From contig NC_074711.1 in NCBI RefSeq assembly GCF_947242115.1, forward strand, positions 3,926,501 through 3,990,500: a stretch of DNA of 64,000 bases, given 5' to 3'. The stretch comes from Biomphalaria glabrata. Its lineage: Eukaryota; Mollusca; Gastropoda; Planorbidae. Positions 35,317-46,449 of the stretch are shown here, piece after piece (the stretch's first letter is position 1; every line of letters starts with the position of its first letter). The position numbers were made by a program, and so were the translations under genes. The notes beneath the pieces are model-generated. The model ran no database searches. It had not been told where the DNA came from and saw only the letters and a program-made list of their open reading frames with translations.

Positions 35317-36289
35317 CAGTTAGCTTTCAATAAATCACTCTTTGGCCTTACCAAACGAGGCCCGGCCCTCTCAGGTTAAAAAACCAGGACCTTATTTAAA
35401 ATGTGAACAGTCTTTTATTATTTATCCTCTATCTCAATTCTTATTCATTATTTGTTACACCAACAAGATTTCACGTAATGCATATATATAGGACTGAATT
35501 TTAAATTTTTTTTGTGGCTATGAAAGATTTTAAGTTATGCTATAATAAGCAGAATGCGTCTTAGCACTACTGCGGTGACCTAGTTTTGCTTAAAGAGTAT
35601 GTTCATACTGTAAATAAATATATTGTCCATTGTTTTTAGCGACAACAAAAGTCGTGACGTAATCAGACAGACGAATGGCGTTGCAGATCACGGGTACGTG
35701 AAAGGGGAATAATATGTAGAGGGCTGATAGAAAGAAGGATATTGATAGACCGCTAAGCAAACGACGGATGGAACGACAAGACGATCACCCCCATCTGTAA
35801 ATAAACACCAGTTGAATTCTTCATCAGTTTTGATTAAGTATATTATTGTTAACAAGCTATAGCCGACCCGCGGCGTAGCATACGCTGCTGTGTACGACCC
35901 GTTGCACCCCCCCCCCCTTCCCCTCGTCACAATCTCATTTTACCTTATTTTACTTTATGTACCAGTAGTATCACATTGGCTCTTTTCGTCCAGTGATGAT
36001 TCTTACTCTTGGTCCGTGTAATTACTTTGTCTGCATAATTATTAGAGTACCCTGAGTATATATACATTTAACTAATGACAACAATGTCACAACATCAATG
36101 ACCACAATGTATACTCATAAACTCAAACTCTCTAAGTAAAACTAATATTTTATATCCTAAATAGGGCATCGATGGTCACTTTAAAATCATGTAATATATG
36201 TAATGGTTGATTGACTGCAAACATAGATTAATAACATAAAATAATAACATAGACACGAGGCTTCATTTTCTCAATCTGTCAGGTAGAGT
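35317..36289. other. Non-coding stretch, nothing recognised
   Basis: No gene or element boundary seen. Confidence 0.5.
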
Positions 36290-36680
36290 TGAGGCTTCGG
36301 CTCTTGGAACTCTAGACCAGCAATAGTGAACAAGAGCTCCCTCTCACCGACCTGAATGAGAACAGTGTACACAGTTCTGTCTGACGGGGGGTGGGCCAGA
36401 CTCGTGGCAAGAGACCGCGTACACTAAGACCTCCGCCATTTTCCCTTTCTATACCAGGCTAACTGTGCTGGACACGCCATTTATGTAACGGCCCCTTGAG
36501 GAACAGCGCCTGGATTGTGACAAGGTTCTGGGAGCCTTTTTACAACTCCGTACAATGCAATGAGGATGCTCTCGCACCCCCTTAGGCACCCCCACGGAAG
36601 TCTTGTTTTGCTACCCTTTAGCCTAATCGTTTCCTCCAACGATCGTTTCCACCCGGGCGCCACTATGAGGCAGGGTAGCA
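36290..36680. mobile_element. Dispersed repeat X, copy 2
   Basis: Inverse of 29780-30245: CGTTTCCACCCGGGCGCCAC, CCATTTATGTAACGGCCCCT and GTTCTGTCTGACGGGGGGTG. Confidence 0.7.
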
Positions 36681-36928
36681 TGCCCGGGCAATACTGTATA
36701 TACTAATAGACCAATGGTATTTGTTAACATAATAAACAATAAGACATAATCAACAACACAGCAATTATTCACCCATGCCAATAAGACCACCAAGGCTACT
36801 CCTTCCTCCATGCACTGGACCCAGTGCCGCTGACTGTGTTAGAGTTCAGTACCGCTGTCCATGTCATCTGATGCCAATCACTGCATGTCTTGCTGACTGG
36901 TCTTCGCCACTGTCGCTAGCATCTATTC

Positions 36929-37464
36929 TGTGTCTCTACGCTTAGACTGTCACATACTCAAGACTGCCACCCAGATTGTCATCTACCGCCTCGGACTGTG
37001 ACTGACATTGACTATAACTCTGACTGAGACTGTCACTCTAAATAAACAAATAACCAAAATATCGCTAACAACTCGCTAAAGCGCCATTCTATTTATTCAT
37101 AATCGACTATCATCTTATGCTAGATATGTAACTAATAAAAACATGTGTTCTTACCCTGGCCCCTTAGAATTAGTTCCTACATGTTGTCTCTGGCAAACAA
37201 CTCACACCTCTTGGAGCCAAGATCGCGAGCCAGACTCGGCGACTTGCTCCCAATGTCTGTATGTGTCATTCACCAGAAAACGCCTAGCTCACGACACACG
37301 CCCCTGCTAACACTACATGGCGCTGTGTCCCGACTGCCCCAAAACTCTACTCTATATAGGCAGAGACCCTAACCCAAGCCTAAACTAACGCTACTAAATC
37401 GTCCGTGTCTGTCCCGTCCTACGGGTATCAATTCGTCCAACAAACTATACAGCTAAGTGTCACA
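36929..37464 (-). mobile_element. Probable solo LTR (fossil)
   Basis: A 536-bp unit starting TGTGTCTC and ending GTGTCACA with a 6-bp duplication CTATTC (36923-36928 and 37465-37470). On the minus strand a TATATAG box near 37350 precedes an AATAAA near 37090, the order expected of U3-R. No internal region is present. Weaker than the 14310-14800 case because no empty site was found. Confidence 0.5.
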
Positions 37465-37621
37465 CTATTCCTACCCTTTGTCTGTACTCTGTCAAGTCTG
37501 TCGGTGAGCCGTGAAAACACCTTACAAAATAATTAACTTTGCTCACACACACACACACACACACACAGCCGCTATTTAGTGACCGGTGAACACTTCGTAG
37601 AAATTAATATATACAGAGAAC

Positions 37622-38322
37622 CAGGGCCGGTCCTACAGGTTGCGGGGCCCTATGCGAAACGGATTTTGTGGGGCCTAATTTGGGTTGCGATAAGTATAAA
37701 TAAGTGAAAATTAAGACTTTGTATTAGAAAATACATTCGTCTTTGCATTTTATTTATAGTTTACTAAGTACAAAATCACTTTCAAAAATTAACTTTACGA
37801 GCCATCTACAGTAGATAGTAGTTTTTTCACAAAAAGCCGATAAACAATCAGATCAGCCTTTTAGATTTACTATCAACTAGCAAAATATCGTGTTTTTTTT
37901 TCTATATCTATATTTGTATGCCAGTGACTATTAAAGTAAATTAAGTATTAGAACTTCTTGTTTTGGTTAAAATTCGGCTTATTATTACATTTTTATTAAA
38001 TGAAAGCTGACAATGCCATTTTTGTTTTTTTTTAATCGCGAGTAAGAATGGCGTTTTCCATATTGAATGACACCCCATAATGACAATTTTGTCTGTTTTA
38101 AGGAGATTTGCATCAGTTTTCAGAAGATTTTAATCATTTCAGGAGATTTTCATGACTTTTTCTTATATTTGATAATTTCAGAAGAATTCCAAGAACCCTT
38201 TAATATTAAGTTAAAATGGTTTAATATAATAATTTACACCTAGAATTCGCATCGCGCGGGGCCTATGAAAGCGCGGGGCCCACTGCGGCCGCATAGGTTG
38301 CAGTGGCCTAAGGCCGGCCCTG
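37622..38322 (+). mobile_element. 701-bp hAT-type nonautonomous element
   Basis: Ends CAGGGCCGGTCCTAC and TAAGGCCGGCCCTG. Exact 8-bp duplication CAGAGAAC (37614-37621 and 38323-38330). Sub-terminal GCGGGGCCCTATGCGAAACG and GCGCGGGGCCCACTGCGG. A shorter relative lies at 61009-61445. Confidence 0.92.
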
Positions 38323-38330
38323 CAGAGAAC

Positions 38331-39359
38331 ACTACTTGTTCTCCCCCCCCCCCCTAATTTTTTTCTGAGCCGCGCTCTCTGTCGCCGCGAAAGTTACGTG
38401 GGGTAACTCTAGGCCGACTTTCAGAAATAATAGAGCTATCTTTCCATGACTTTTTCATCGAGGGTTAGAGAGTCGGCGTGTCCCGCATGGTTGGGTGACG
38501 TAGAGAATTATATACACAGATTGTGATATCCCTTGGCTATTTTCGAACTTAAGTGAAGTAGTGTTAGAGTTGGACAGCACATAACATACAAGCTGCCCTA
38601 ATGCGTTACCATTTTAATGTAGAAGCTTCTTCGCGCCATAATATTAGGAAAACAATACCTAAGCGCTTAGGTTTCGCTTACTTTAAAAAACGAGCATTTC
38701 GTTAAAGCTTTTGAGGCTAAAATTCATTGACCTTATAACTTGTTTTGTTGCATTGAAAAGAGCTGACCCCAAGCTGGCCATTATGCCGCGTCTCAAGTAT
38801 CTGTAGAACGAATAATTTTCTGCAACACGAATTCTATTTTTGGCATTATGACAACTAGTACCTGGTGCGAATTATGTCCCTTTGTTTTGAACATGTCAAT
38901 CGGATTATCGTTCTTTTTTTTTTTTCTTTTCTATTTGATGTTAAGAATTTTAATAAAAGGAAAAAAAAAATGTTGAAGTCGTCTGACCTCCCACACGACT
39001 GCGCCCCCTGTGAGCACCATGTCTCAAGTTTTTTTTTATTATAATTGCTTTTTTTTTAAATTTATTTATTTAAAGAAATGGTTATAAATGAATCGAAGAA
39101 CCTTAAATCTCTGCATAATTATAGAACTCAAATACGGAGTTACTGTTCCTGAAATTATCCATACCATAATGGCAACAAGTGATGGGCTCTGTATAAGGTA
39201 AGACATTGAAAGAAATAGTGAAAATAGAAGGGATAGAATATATAATCGCATGTAAAAATTTATTTACGCCAGCAATGCTACAAGACAGGTAGGATTTATG
39301 TTTAAATTACAACAAGATCATAAATACACAGTAATGGAATATATTAACTCTGAGCTGAG
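38331..39359. other. Non-coding stretch, nothing recognised
   Basis: No gene. A C-run near 38341-38354 and A/T runs near 38910-39060. Confidence 0.55.
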
Positions 39360-39960
39360 TCTCTTGCATCGATACTTATTAGCGGCCCCGAAAGGGGAAA
39401 AGACGATATTAGTTTTTTGTGGAATGTCTGTCCGTCCGTCCGTCCCGTTTAGATCTCGTAAACTAGAAAAGATATTGAAAATCCGACATCATGATACTTT
39501 AGACCTTTCAAAGTTCTGATGCAACGGATACTTTTTTCTTTTCTGAAAGTGAAACATTTAGTTTTAAAATCAACTAGGCAAGCAGTTTTTTTTTTTCATA
39601 AAAATACACCATTTTTACAACTATTGACTATTAATAGTAACAAACACAGGAGGCTATTTAGTAAGAGAGATGACTATTCTCCATAATTTTAACACATTTA
39701 TGCAAACGGTTTTAGATTTTTTGTAAAAAAAATAAATATTTTTTACAAATGTATTGCTAAGTTATGTATGTTCTGACATATTAACAGCTACATTTACAAA
39801 AAATGGTTGCTATTTTTTTTCAAAGAGAAAAAATCTATTTACTATGCATACAAGTGGAACATAATTTAAAACAACAATTAATAAGTAGTTTTTCATATTA
39901 TCGCGTGACCTGAATGGCATCATATACTGGCAAAGCCAAACAAGCAGACCAGGAGCTGCT
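39360..39960. mobile_element. Dispersed repeat Y, copy 2
   Basis: GCGGCCCCGAAAGGGGAAAA, then the segments shared with 32355-32690. Outer limits uncertain. Confidence 0.6.
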
Positions 39961-40152
39961 TGAGGCACATGCCGTTTAGAGGTATTTTATAGACAATGGG
40001 AGCTCATTTCCATTAGCTTCCCTGGTTGTGACAAACTTTTGTGTTTTTTTATTAGTCATTTTATTATTAAAATTGTTTTAATAGTAAGAACTGGAGTTTT
40101 TTTTAAATGATAACTCTATAATATATAAGATAAGATAACTCTTTATTCCAGA

Positions 40153-41505
40153 ATGTTCTCAATATCGTCGGGGCTACACATCTTTTGGACCCTCTTTTTC
40201 ACTGCACAGACAATATGTCACGTGATCTCTGCCCAACTCCACAATGACGTGAAAGTCGTCTGGAGATCTTCGCCATCGTTTGGTGAATTGACGTCACATC
40301 CTATGAACTCTTCAACGGCTGAAGAAAATAGGCGAAATGCTAAAAAAGCAGGAAGCGCCTTCGAAGGGGTGATGAAGAAGGACCTCTTAAATCCAAGTCT
40401 GTTTGCTAAGCATTTAGAGATGTGCTGTTCTACTGATGAAACTCCTGGAAGTGAATTCCAGTTCCAGAACATTCGATCGGTTATTTTTTCTCCACAAGAA
40501 ACAAACGAATCTGCTTGTTGTGCCATCCTCAAGGCCGCTTTACCAAACCCATTCAGTATGCCATGTCATGAGAACAAGGGACACAATCTGATAAATAAAT
40601 TGTGTTCACTCTTAAGGAAAAATCAACGCAGTTGGCGTAAAGAACTGTTGAGTAAGTCATCTCCCTTGGCCCAATATCTTCAACGCTATTTCACAATTCC
40701 TTCTCATCCGGGCTACAAAGATTACGAAAACGTAAAGCCTAAACACCCAAACACAACGCTAAATAGAGCTAAACGCTTTACAAATTGGTCTAACGGAGTC
40801 CACTCTCTAACCGAGCTAAACGTATGGTTAATTAATGCCGAGAAATTAATGGACAACATTTCCAAAGACGACGTGGGATCTAATTCTCTGAATGTACAGA
40901 TATACCTCGACCCAACCAACAGAGAAGAAATATTTAATCCTTTTAAAAACGCTCACACTTCTGCTGAGCTCTTCCTAGAGTCCCTGACGTCTGCTGAACA
41001 ACAGCAGACTAAAATGAATAAAGAGAAGCCAACCAGTAACGATTGGTCAGAGCTGGTAAGTAGTTCAAAGTTGAAAAGGGCAAAGGTGAAGCCAGACTTT
41101 ACTTCCGGCGCTGACAACAATAAGAAAAAAAGCGCACTAGATTCTTTGGAAGGAGTCATGGCGAAGTTCGTTCAAGGATCTAAGTCTTGCTCTTTCAGAC
41201 TGGAGACAAGTGTCTTGGCTGTACCCGGATGTATCCCCAAGTCTGTTGTGATCACACGCTGCCACGGCTCCTGTCCATCAAGATCAGTGCCTGAGTGGAG
41301 GGTGGACAGTCTGTACTACGTGGACAAATGCACCTGCTGCATGCCTCTACAGTATAGAATCAAAAAGTTCGACCTGGAATGCCCAGCCAAAAATAAGGGT
41401 CAGGCGACGGTGAGGCGGGTCAATTTAGCATACCCTTTCAAGTGTATGTGCCGGCCATGCGAGAACGTTCCTGATATTAAGGCTGAACAACCATACGACT
41501 ATTAA
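40153..41505 (+). CDS. Secreted precursor with C-terminal bursicon-alpha-type cystine knot
   Basis: An uninterrupted 450-codon frame. Residues 1-27 are a signal peptide (hydrophobic GLHIFWTLFFTAQTI, Ala at 27). Residues 346-436 form a C-terminal cystine knot with 11 Cys at 346, 360, 370, 374, 393, 395, 396, 410, 431, 433 and 436. Key motifs are VPGCIPK, CHGSC, CTCC and CMCRPC. Spacing and the CMCRPC ending match bursicon alpha as remembered, except one residue more in the loop before CTCC; mucin/VWF-type CTCK domains are the next best match. The roughly 320-residue N-terminal part is unusual for bursicon. It has its own Cys cluster (CC at 91-92, then CC, C, C) and possible dibasic cleavage sites (NRAKR, KLKR). 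Expected role: dimeric secreted ligand. AG directly before the start (TTATTCCAG) could be the acceptor of a 5'UTR intron. Confidence 0.88.
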   Translation: MFSISSGLHIFWTLFFTAQTICHVISAQLHNDVKVVWRSSPSFGELTSHPMNSSTAEENRRNAKKAGSAFEGVMKKDLLNPSLFAKHLEMCCSTDETPGSEFQFQNIRSVIFSPQETNESACCAILKAALPNPFSMPCHENKGHNLINKLCSLLRKNQRSWRKELLSKSSPLAQYLQRYFTIPSHPGYKDYENVKPKHPNTTLNRAKRFTNWSNGVHSLTELNVWLINAEKLMDNISKDDVGSNSLNVQIYLDPTNREEIFNPFKNAHTSAELFLESLTSAEQQQTKMNKEKPTSNDWSELVSSSKLKRAKVKPDFTSGADNNKKKSALDSLEGVMAKFVQGSKSCSFRLETSVLAVPGCIPKSVVITRCHGSCPSRSVPEWRVDSLYYVDKCTCCMPLQYRIKKFDLECPAKNKGQATVRRVNLAYPFKCMCRPCENVPDIKAEQPYDY

Positions 41506-41746
41506 GGTATTAACACGAGGCTGATTTCTCGGAGATGAATCATCTATTAGGAAAAACATAGATCTATGGGCTTTTTTTCTTCAACATAACAGTAGATTTG
41601 TTTAATTAAGATTTATATCAATAGAGAATATTAAGGTATAAAAATATTTTAAACTTAAAGTATATAAAATTGACATTTCATTCTAGAGGAGCATAAAATG
41701 TACTGTTCTAACATGTTGATGTTTGGAGACTGTTCCCTATATTTGT

Positions 41747-41752
41747 AATAAA
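41747..41752 (+). promoter_or_regulatory. Polyadenylation signal of the cystine-knot gene
   Basis: AATAAA about 240 bases after the stop at 41505, within an AT-rich 3' flank. It is the first canonical hexamer in a plausible position; the cleavage site cannot be read from sequence alone. Confidence 0.5.
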
Positions 41753-42212
41753 CAAAACATTTCTTAACACAATTTAAAAGAATTATTCAGATTACTTCTA
41801 CCACATCTAAGTCGTTGAAATGATTCAATGTGTTTTGTGTTATTGTTTGTTGTAGCAGAAATAACAATACAGAAGCAGTACTAAAAGGCCATACAACAAA
41901 TACTTAAATATTTCTTGATGCTCTATTTTCCAGCTCCTGCAATGCGAGGTTTCAAGTCAAAACTAAACATTTCTTTGCACATTTTCTCAAGAATTATTCA
42001 AATTACTTCAAACATATCAGAGTTGTTCCCATAGTTTAGTTTATTCTGATGTGTTCAGTGTTTCTCAACGCACTATATTCTACATCCAAATACTATTCCT
42101 TCTATATATCCTTTTGTATTTTTCTTACCAGCTCCAGCGATTCGTGGATCACGTGGTCCTAAGACATTTCGTTTATATTTTTGAGCGAAGGATAATGGAG
42201 GACATTCACTTA
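41753..42212. other. 3' flank of the cystine-knot gene
   Basis: AT-rich. Imperfect direct repeat around AATTATTCAGATTACTTC (41779) and AATTATTCAAATTACTTC (41992), so part of the flank is duplicated. No gene. Confidence 0.5.
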
Positions 42213-42665
42213 GTCTTATCTAATGTTATAAAATACAGACGTTACTTAAAAAAAAAGATGATTTCGTCCTATGTGTGTTCCTAAGTCTAGTCAGGCATGT
42301 TAACTGATGACTTAAATTATGTCAAGTCATTGGTTTTCCCATACCGTGCTTTAATAGCACATAGGAAGATAAGCGTTTGTATAAATTTGAATGTTCCTCT
42401 ATCTTTGTGTCTTTCTGAGTATTTTATTAGGTTTTGTTCTTGTATTTGAAGATTTTGGTTTAATGTTTTATGCATAGAAGCTACTTTAATTTTGAGTCTT
42501 CTGTCCTGAAGGGTTTCTAAATTTATTATTATTACTAAAGGTGCTACTCTAGTCAAAAGGGAATATTCGTTTGTTATAAATCTCACTGCTCTAATTTTGT
42601 GTCTGGAAATTTTCTTAATTTTTTTTTCTAGCGTTGAGGGGTCCCAAAACAGAGGATGCATATTC
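42213..42665 (-). mobile_element. CR1-like LINE 3' fragment with coding remnant
   Basis: On the minus strand LFWDPSTLEKKIKKISRHKI, AVRFITNEYSLLTRV and ETLQDRRLKIKVASMHK match the region after the RT domain of CR1/Jockey-like LINEs. It is followed by the usual tail and ATAAGAT-type end. Links the short tails in this window to a LINE of that type. Confidence 0.78.
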
Positions 42666-43239
42666 TATTATTATAGTCTGTTGAACCGTTGCGGCACCAC
42701 ACACTATCTTTTGACCTTCTTTCTCCAAAGCTAGAATTAAGAACCAAAAAAATATTAACCACAAAAAAGTTGAAACTCGTTTGGTAGAATGACAAATTTT
42801 GTATTTCGTTTTTCGTTTTCCGTCAGTATTTTGTGTGTATTCTTTAATTGTTTCGTCATCTTTATATTAACGTCATTTATTGATCAAGATTTTGACTAAG
42901 TTTTAAAATAAGCAGCGTGTATACAACAAATGCCAGTGAAGCATCAATCTACCAGTTAACAGTTATAAATCTCTTACAATGAACTCTACCTGCATGTTTA
43001 AACTATAAAAGCAATCACTGATATTTAACAGATATTTTAAAAAAATCCGAAATAGGGAATAAAGGATTTGTTTATACTAATAGCGTGTTGTGTTGTTGTT
43101 GTTATTCAAAAGGCTCTTGTCAAACCGCCTGGCCAAAAAGCCCTTATGAAATAAGGACCGTAGTGAAACCACACGATTTTAAAGAGTTATGAGAAAGGTA
43201 TTTAAAAAAAAAAGACCAAACAAGTTAAGTCATTTGCAC

Positions 43240-43918
43240 TGAGCTGCGTACAGGCCAGATCTAGTTCTATTTAGCTTTAGGCCTACATTGTACCAAATTT
43301 AGGTCTATTGAGATGTAGATTGTACCAGATCTAGTTCTATTGAGCTGTAGGCCTACATTGTACCTAATCTAGCTCTTTTGAGATTGTACCAGATCTAGTT
43401 CTATTGAGCTGTAGATTGTGCCAGTTCTAGTTCTATTTAGATAAAGATTGTACCAGATCTAGTTCTATTTAGCTTTAGGCCTACATTGTACCAAATTTAG
43501 GTCTATTGAGATGTAGATTGTAGCCGATTTAGTTCTATTGAGCTGTAGATTGTGCCAGATCTAGTTCTATTGAGCTGTAGATTGTGCCAGATCTAGTTCT
43601 ATTGAGCTGTAGATTGTGCCAGATCTAGTTCTATTGAGCTGTAGATTGTGCTAGATCTAGTTCTATTTAGCTGTACACTGTACCAGATCTAGTTCTATTG
43701 AGCTGTACATTGTACCAGATCTATTTCTATTGAGATGTACATTGTATCAGATCTAGTTCTATTGAGATGTACATTGTATCAGATCTAGTTCTATTGAGAT
43801 GTAGATTTTGCCGGATCGAGTTCTATTGAGCTGTACACTGTACCAGATCTAGTTCTATTGAGCTGTAGATTGTACCAGATCTAGTTCTATTGAGCTGTAC
43901 ATTGTACCAGATCTTCTG
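43240..43918. repeat. 32-bp minisatellite directly 3' of the tubulin stop
   Basis: About 20 units of AGATCTAGTTCTATTGAGCT plus GTAGATTGTACC, with irregular longer units at the left. It ends 8 bp from the beta-tubulin stop codon and so probably lies in its 3' UTR or immediate flank. Confidence 0.94.
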
Positions 43919-43925
43919 ATTACAA

Positions 43926-44130
43926 CTACAAAGTTTTCCCTATTCGCTTCATGGTGAGATAACTGTGCTTCCTTGTTGGGTTGTCGGGAATTGCGGGCTG
44001 ATAACCGTCCAGATAGTCCATGCCCTCGCTAGTGGGCACCTCCTGGTACTGCTGGTACTCAGAGACCAGATCCATCACTCCCTCTCTGGCGTCAACAAAC
44101 TCTGACTCTTCCATGCCTTCTCCCAAATAC
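43926..44130 (-). CDS. Divergent beta-tubulin, last exon with atypical tail
   Basis: A 205-bp terminal exon after acceptor TTTATTGCAG. It completes Trp and reads YLGEGMEESEFVDAREG, then VMDLVSEYQQYQEV, the end of the tubulin core. Instead of the usual run of glutamates the tail is about 34 residues with few acids, and it ends TRKHSYLTMKRIGKTL before TAG at 43926-43928. The five exons join in frame (phases 0, 2, 0, 2) into 330 residues. The acidic C-terminal tail that normally carries polyglutamylation and MAP or motor contacts is missing. Best read as a lineage-specific divergent beta-tubulin; a decaying paralog is possible but no disrupted codon is seen. Confidence 0.92.
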
Positions 44131-44574
44131 CTGCAATAAAACATCGTAGCAGTTAGTTTCCTACATATACCTGCAATATACATCACAACAATGACCTCCC
44201 ATACACTGGCGGACCCGGGGGTGGGGGGGGGGGGAGGGCGGTAAGGGTGAACTCAGGAGCGTCTTAAAAATCACAAAATTAAAAAAAATCCAAGTCTTCA
44301 TTGAGAGCCAAGCGCTTGACCACTCAGTCACAGAATACAATATCCAATTTGGTTTCTATTGGTCAAGGTGTCCGTGGGTTACAAGAGTCTGGAACATTCT
44401 TAGTGAGCATATCGTCACATCACTCCCAGGTCGAAAGACAATGGCCAAATGATGATGGTAATAAAACCCTTTTTTAAAATACATTGTTCCTCTGTTCGCG
44501 GGGGATGACCAATCAAGAACAATCAAATTTCCAAGAAGTGGTGTCGCGGTATTTAATTTCATATGCATACACTA

Positions 44575-44945
44575 GTTACAAAGCTTACATCAACTCACTC
44601 TGTCTGTCTGTCTGTCTGCCCGACCACCAGGAGAAAAGGGTTATGTCTGTGTTGGGTGTGGCAAAGTATCCACGGGGCACGGGGAATACTGTATTCCTCG
44701 TTAACCTTCGGACTCGAAGACAAGCCTTATTATTACTAATATGTTTGAAACGAATGAGTATTCTCGGGCGATGCCAGGGTCGAGTTTCGTTAAAGGGAAA
44801 CAAAATTCATCGAAGTCCCTTTATCAGTTTCCACTAAGGAATTATCTGGTGATGTGGCAGATTTGCAGCAGTACCGCCCTCTGACAGGCAGCGATAATGT
44901 TTCCTGAAATGTTAAGGGCCTTGAAGGTATCTTTAATTATTATTA
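44575..44945 (+). mobile_element. TIR-element end plus dispersed repeat D
   Basis: TTACAAAGCTTACATCAACT followed by CACTCTGTCTGTCTG at 44577-44618. Then a D copy with GCCAGGGTCGAGTTTCGTTA and GCAGCAGTACCGCCCTCTGA, ending in (ATT)n. In the last tubulin intron. Confidence 0.65.
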
Positions 44946-45094
44946 TTATTATTATTATATTTGATACTAATTTGTTATCTATTTAATATAAATTAAACTA
45001 TAAAATCATTAGATCATGGGTCGCACATAAGGGTATAGGGAGATTTTTTTTTACCTAGGCTTAAGAGCAAAAACGGCCAAACACATGACATTTT

Positions 45095-45350
45095 TTATAA
45101 AACTTATTTCAACTCAGTCTGTCTGTTTTTCTGTCTGTCTTGTAAAACGTTTGCACACGTTATTTCTCCATCACCCAATCTTGAAATTTTGCAAAATTAT
45201 TTCTTTACTTGACAAAACAGGAACCTATTATAAAAAATTAACCAAGTAGTTAATAAGCTATAGGTAATTAATTATTTTTGTTTGGTATCGAACAGTGGAA
45301 AGAAATCGTACTTGACAGTACAAGTTGAATTAGTCCCCTTGAGGAGGCTT
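45095..45350. mobile_element. AT-rich TIR element, left-end copy
   Basis: AACTTATTTCAACTCAGTCT end and TAATAAGCTATAGGTAATTA interior. Confidence 0.55.
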
Positions 45351-45470
45351 GAATCATGAGTTCTAATTCAAGTAGAACATTTTTTTTATGTATTCAAAAA
45401 AAAAAAAGCGATCACGGTAGCATTCATTCCAATATCCTTTCTTTTTCTCCTTTCCTTTCCCAACTGGTCC

Positions 45471-46282
45471 AGGCAAGTGGTAAGTGGTAAGTGATAACTG
45501 GTAAGCGATAAGTGATAAGTGATAAGTGGTAGATGGTAAGTGATAAGTGATAAGTGGTAAGTGATAAGTGGTAAGTGATAAGTGATAAGTGGTAGATGGT
45601 AAGTGATAAGTGGTAAGCGATAAGTGATAAGTGATAAGTGGTAGATGGTAAGTGATAAGTGATAAGTGGTAAGTGGTAAGTGATAACTGGTAAGCGATAA
45701 GTGATAAGTGATAAGTGGTAGATGATAAGTGATAAGTGGTAAGTGATAAGTGGTAAGTGGTAAGTGATAAGTGATAAGTGGTAGATGGTAAGTGATAAGT
45801 GGTAAGCGATAAGTGATAAGTGATAAGTGGTAGATGGTAAGTGATAAGTGGTAAGCGATAAGTGATAAGTGGTAAGCGATAAGTGATAAGTGGTAGATGG
45901 TAAGTGATAAGTGGTAAGCGATAAGTGATAAGTGATAAGTGGTAAGCGATAAGTGATAAGTGGTAGATGGTAAGTGATAAGTGGTAAGCGATAAGTGATA
46001 AGTGATAAGTGGTAGATGGTAAGTGATAAGTGGTAAGCGATAAGTGATAAGTGATGAGTGGTAAGCGATAAGTGATAAGTGGTAGATGGTAAGTGATAAG
46101 TGGAAAGTGATAAGTGGTAAGTGATAAGTGGTAAGTGATAGGTGATAAGTGATAAGTGGTAAGTTATAGACGGTAAGTGATAGGAGGTAAGTGATAGGTG
46201 GTAAGTGATAAGTGGTAGGTGGTAAGTGATAAGTGATAGGTGGTAATTGATAGGTGGTAAGTGGTAAGTGGTAAGTGATAGG
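45471..46282. repeat. 0.8-kb (GTGATAA)n-type array in tubulin intron
   Basis: Units of GTGATAA and GTGGTAA/GTAGATG alternate in 7-bp steps with higher-order periods. Dozens of TGATAAG words match the GATA-factor core WGATAR. Two 308-codon minus-strand frames rich in Tyr-His-Leu are by-products. Confidence 0.95.
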
Positions 46283-46449
46283 ATCATAGTGTATTGGGAA
46301 AGCTGAAAGCATGTAGCTGCGCTTACCAAAAAAAAAAAAAAAATTGACAAAAATATTTGTAATCGCGCAGATTTATTAATTGTTAGTCTTGATCTATCAC
46401 ATATTTAATTACATGACTGATCCAAACTAATGGATACAATTACATCTAA

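Noticed and set aside
45386-46350. Two overlapping 308-codon frames rich in Tyr-His-Leu
   Set aside because: Both come from the 7-bp GTGATAA array read in different frames; no start context or domain.
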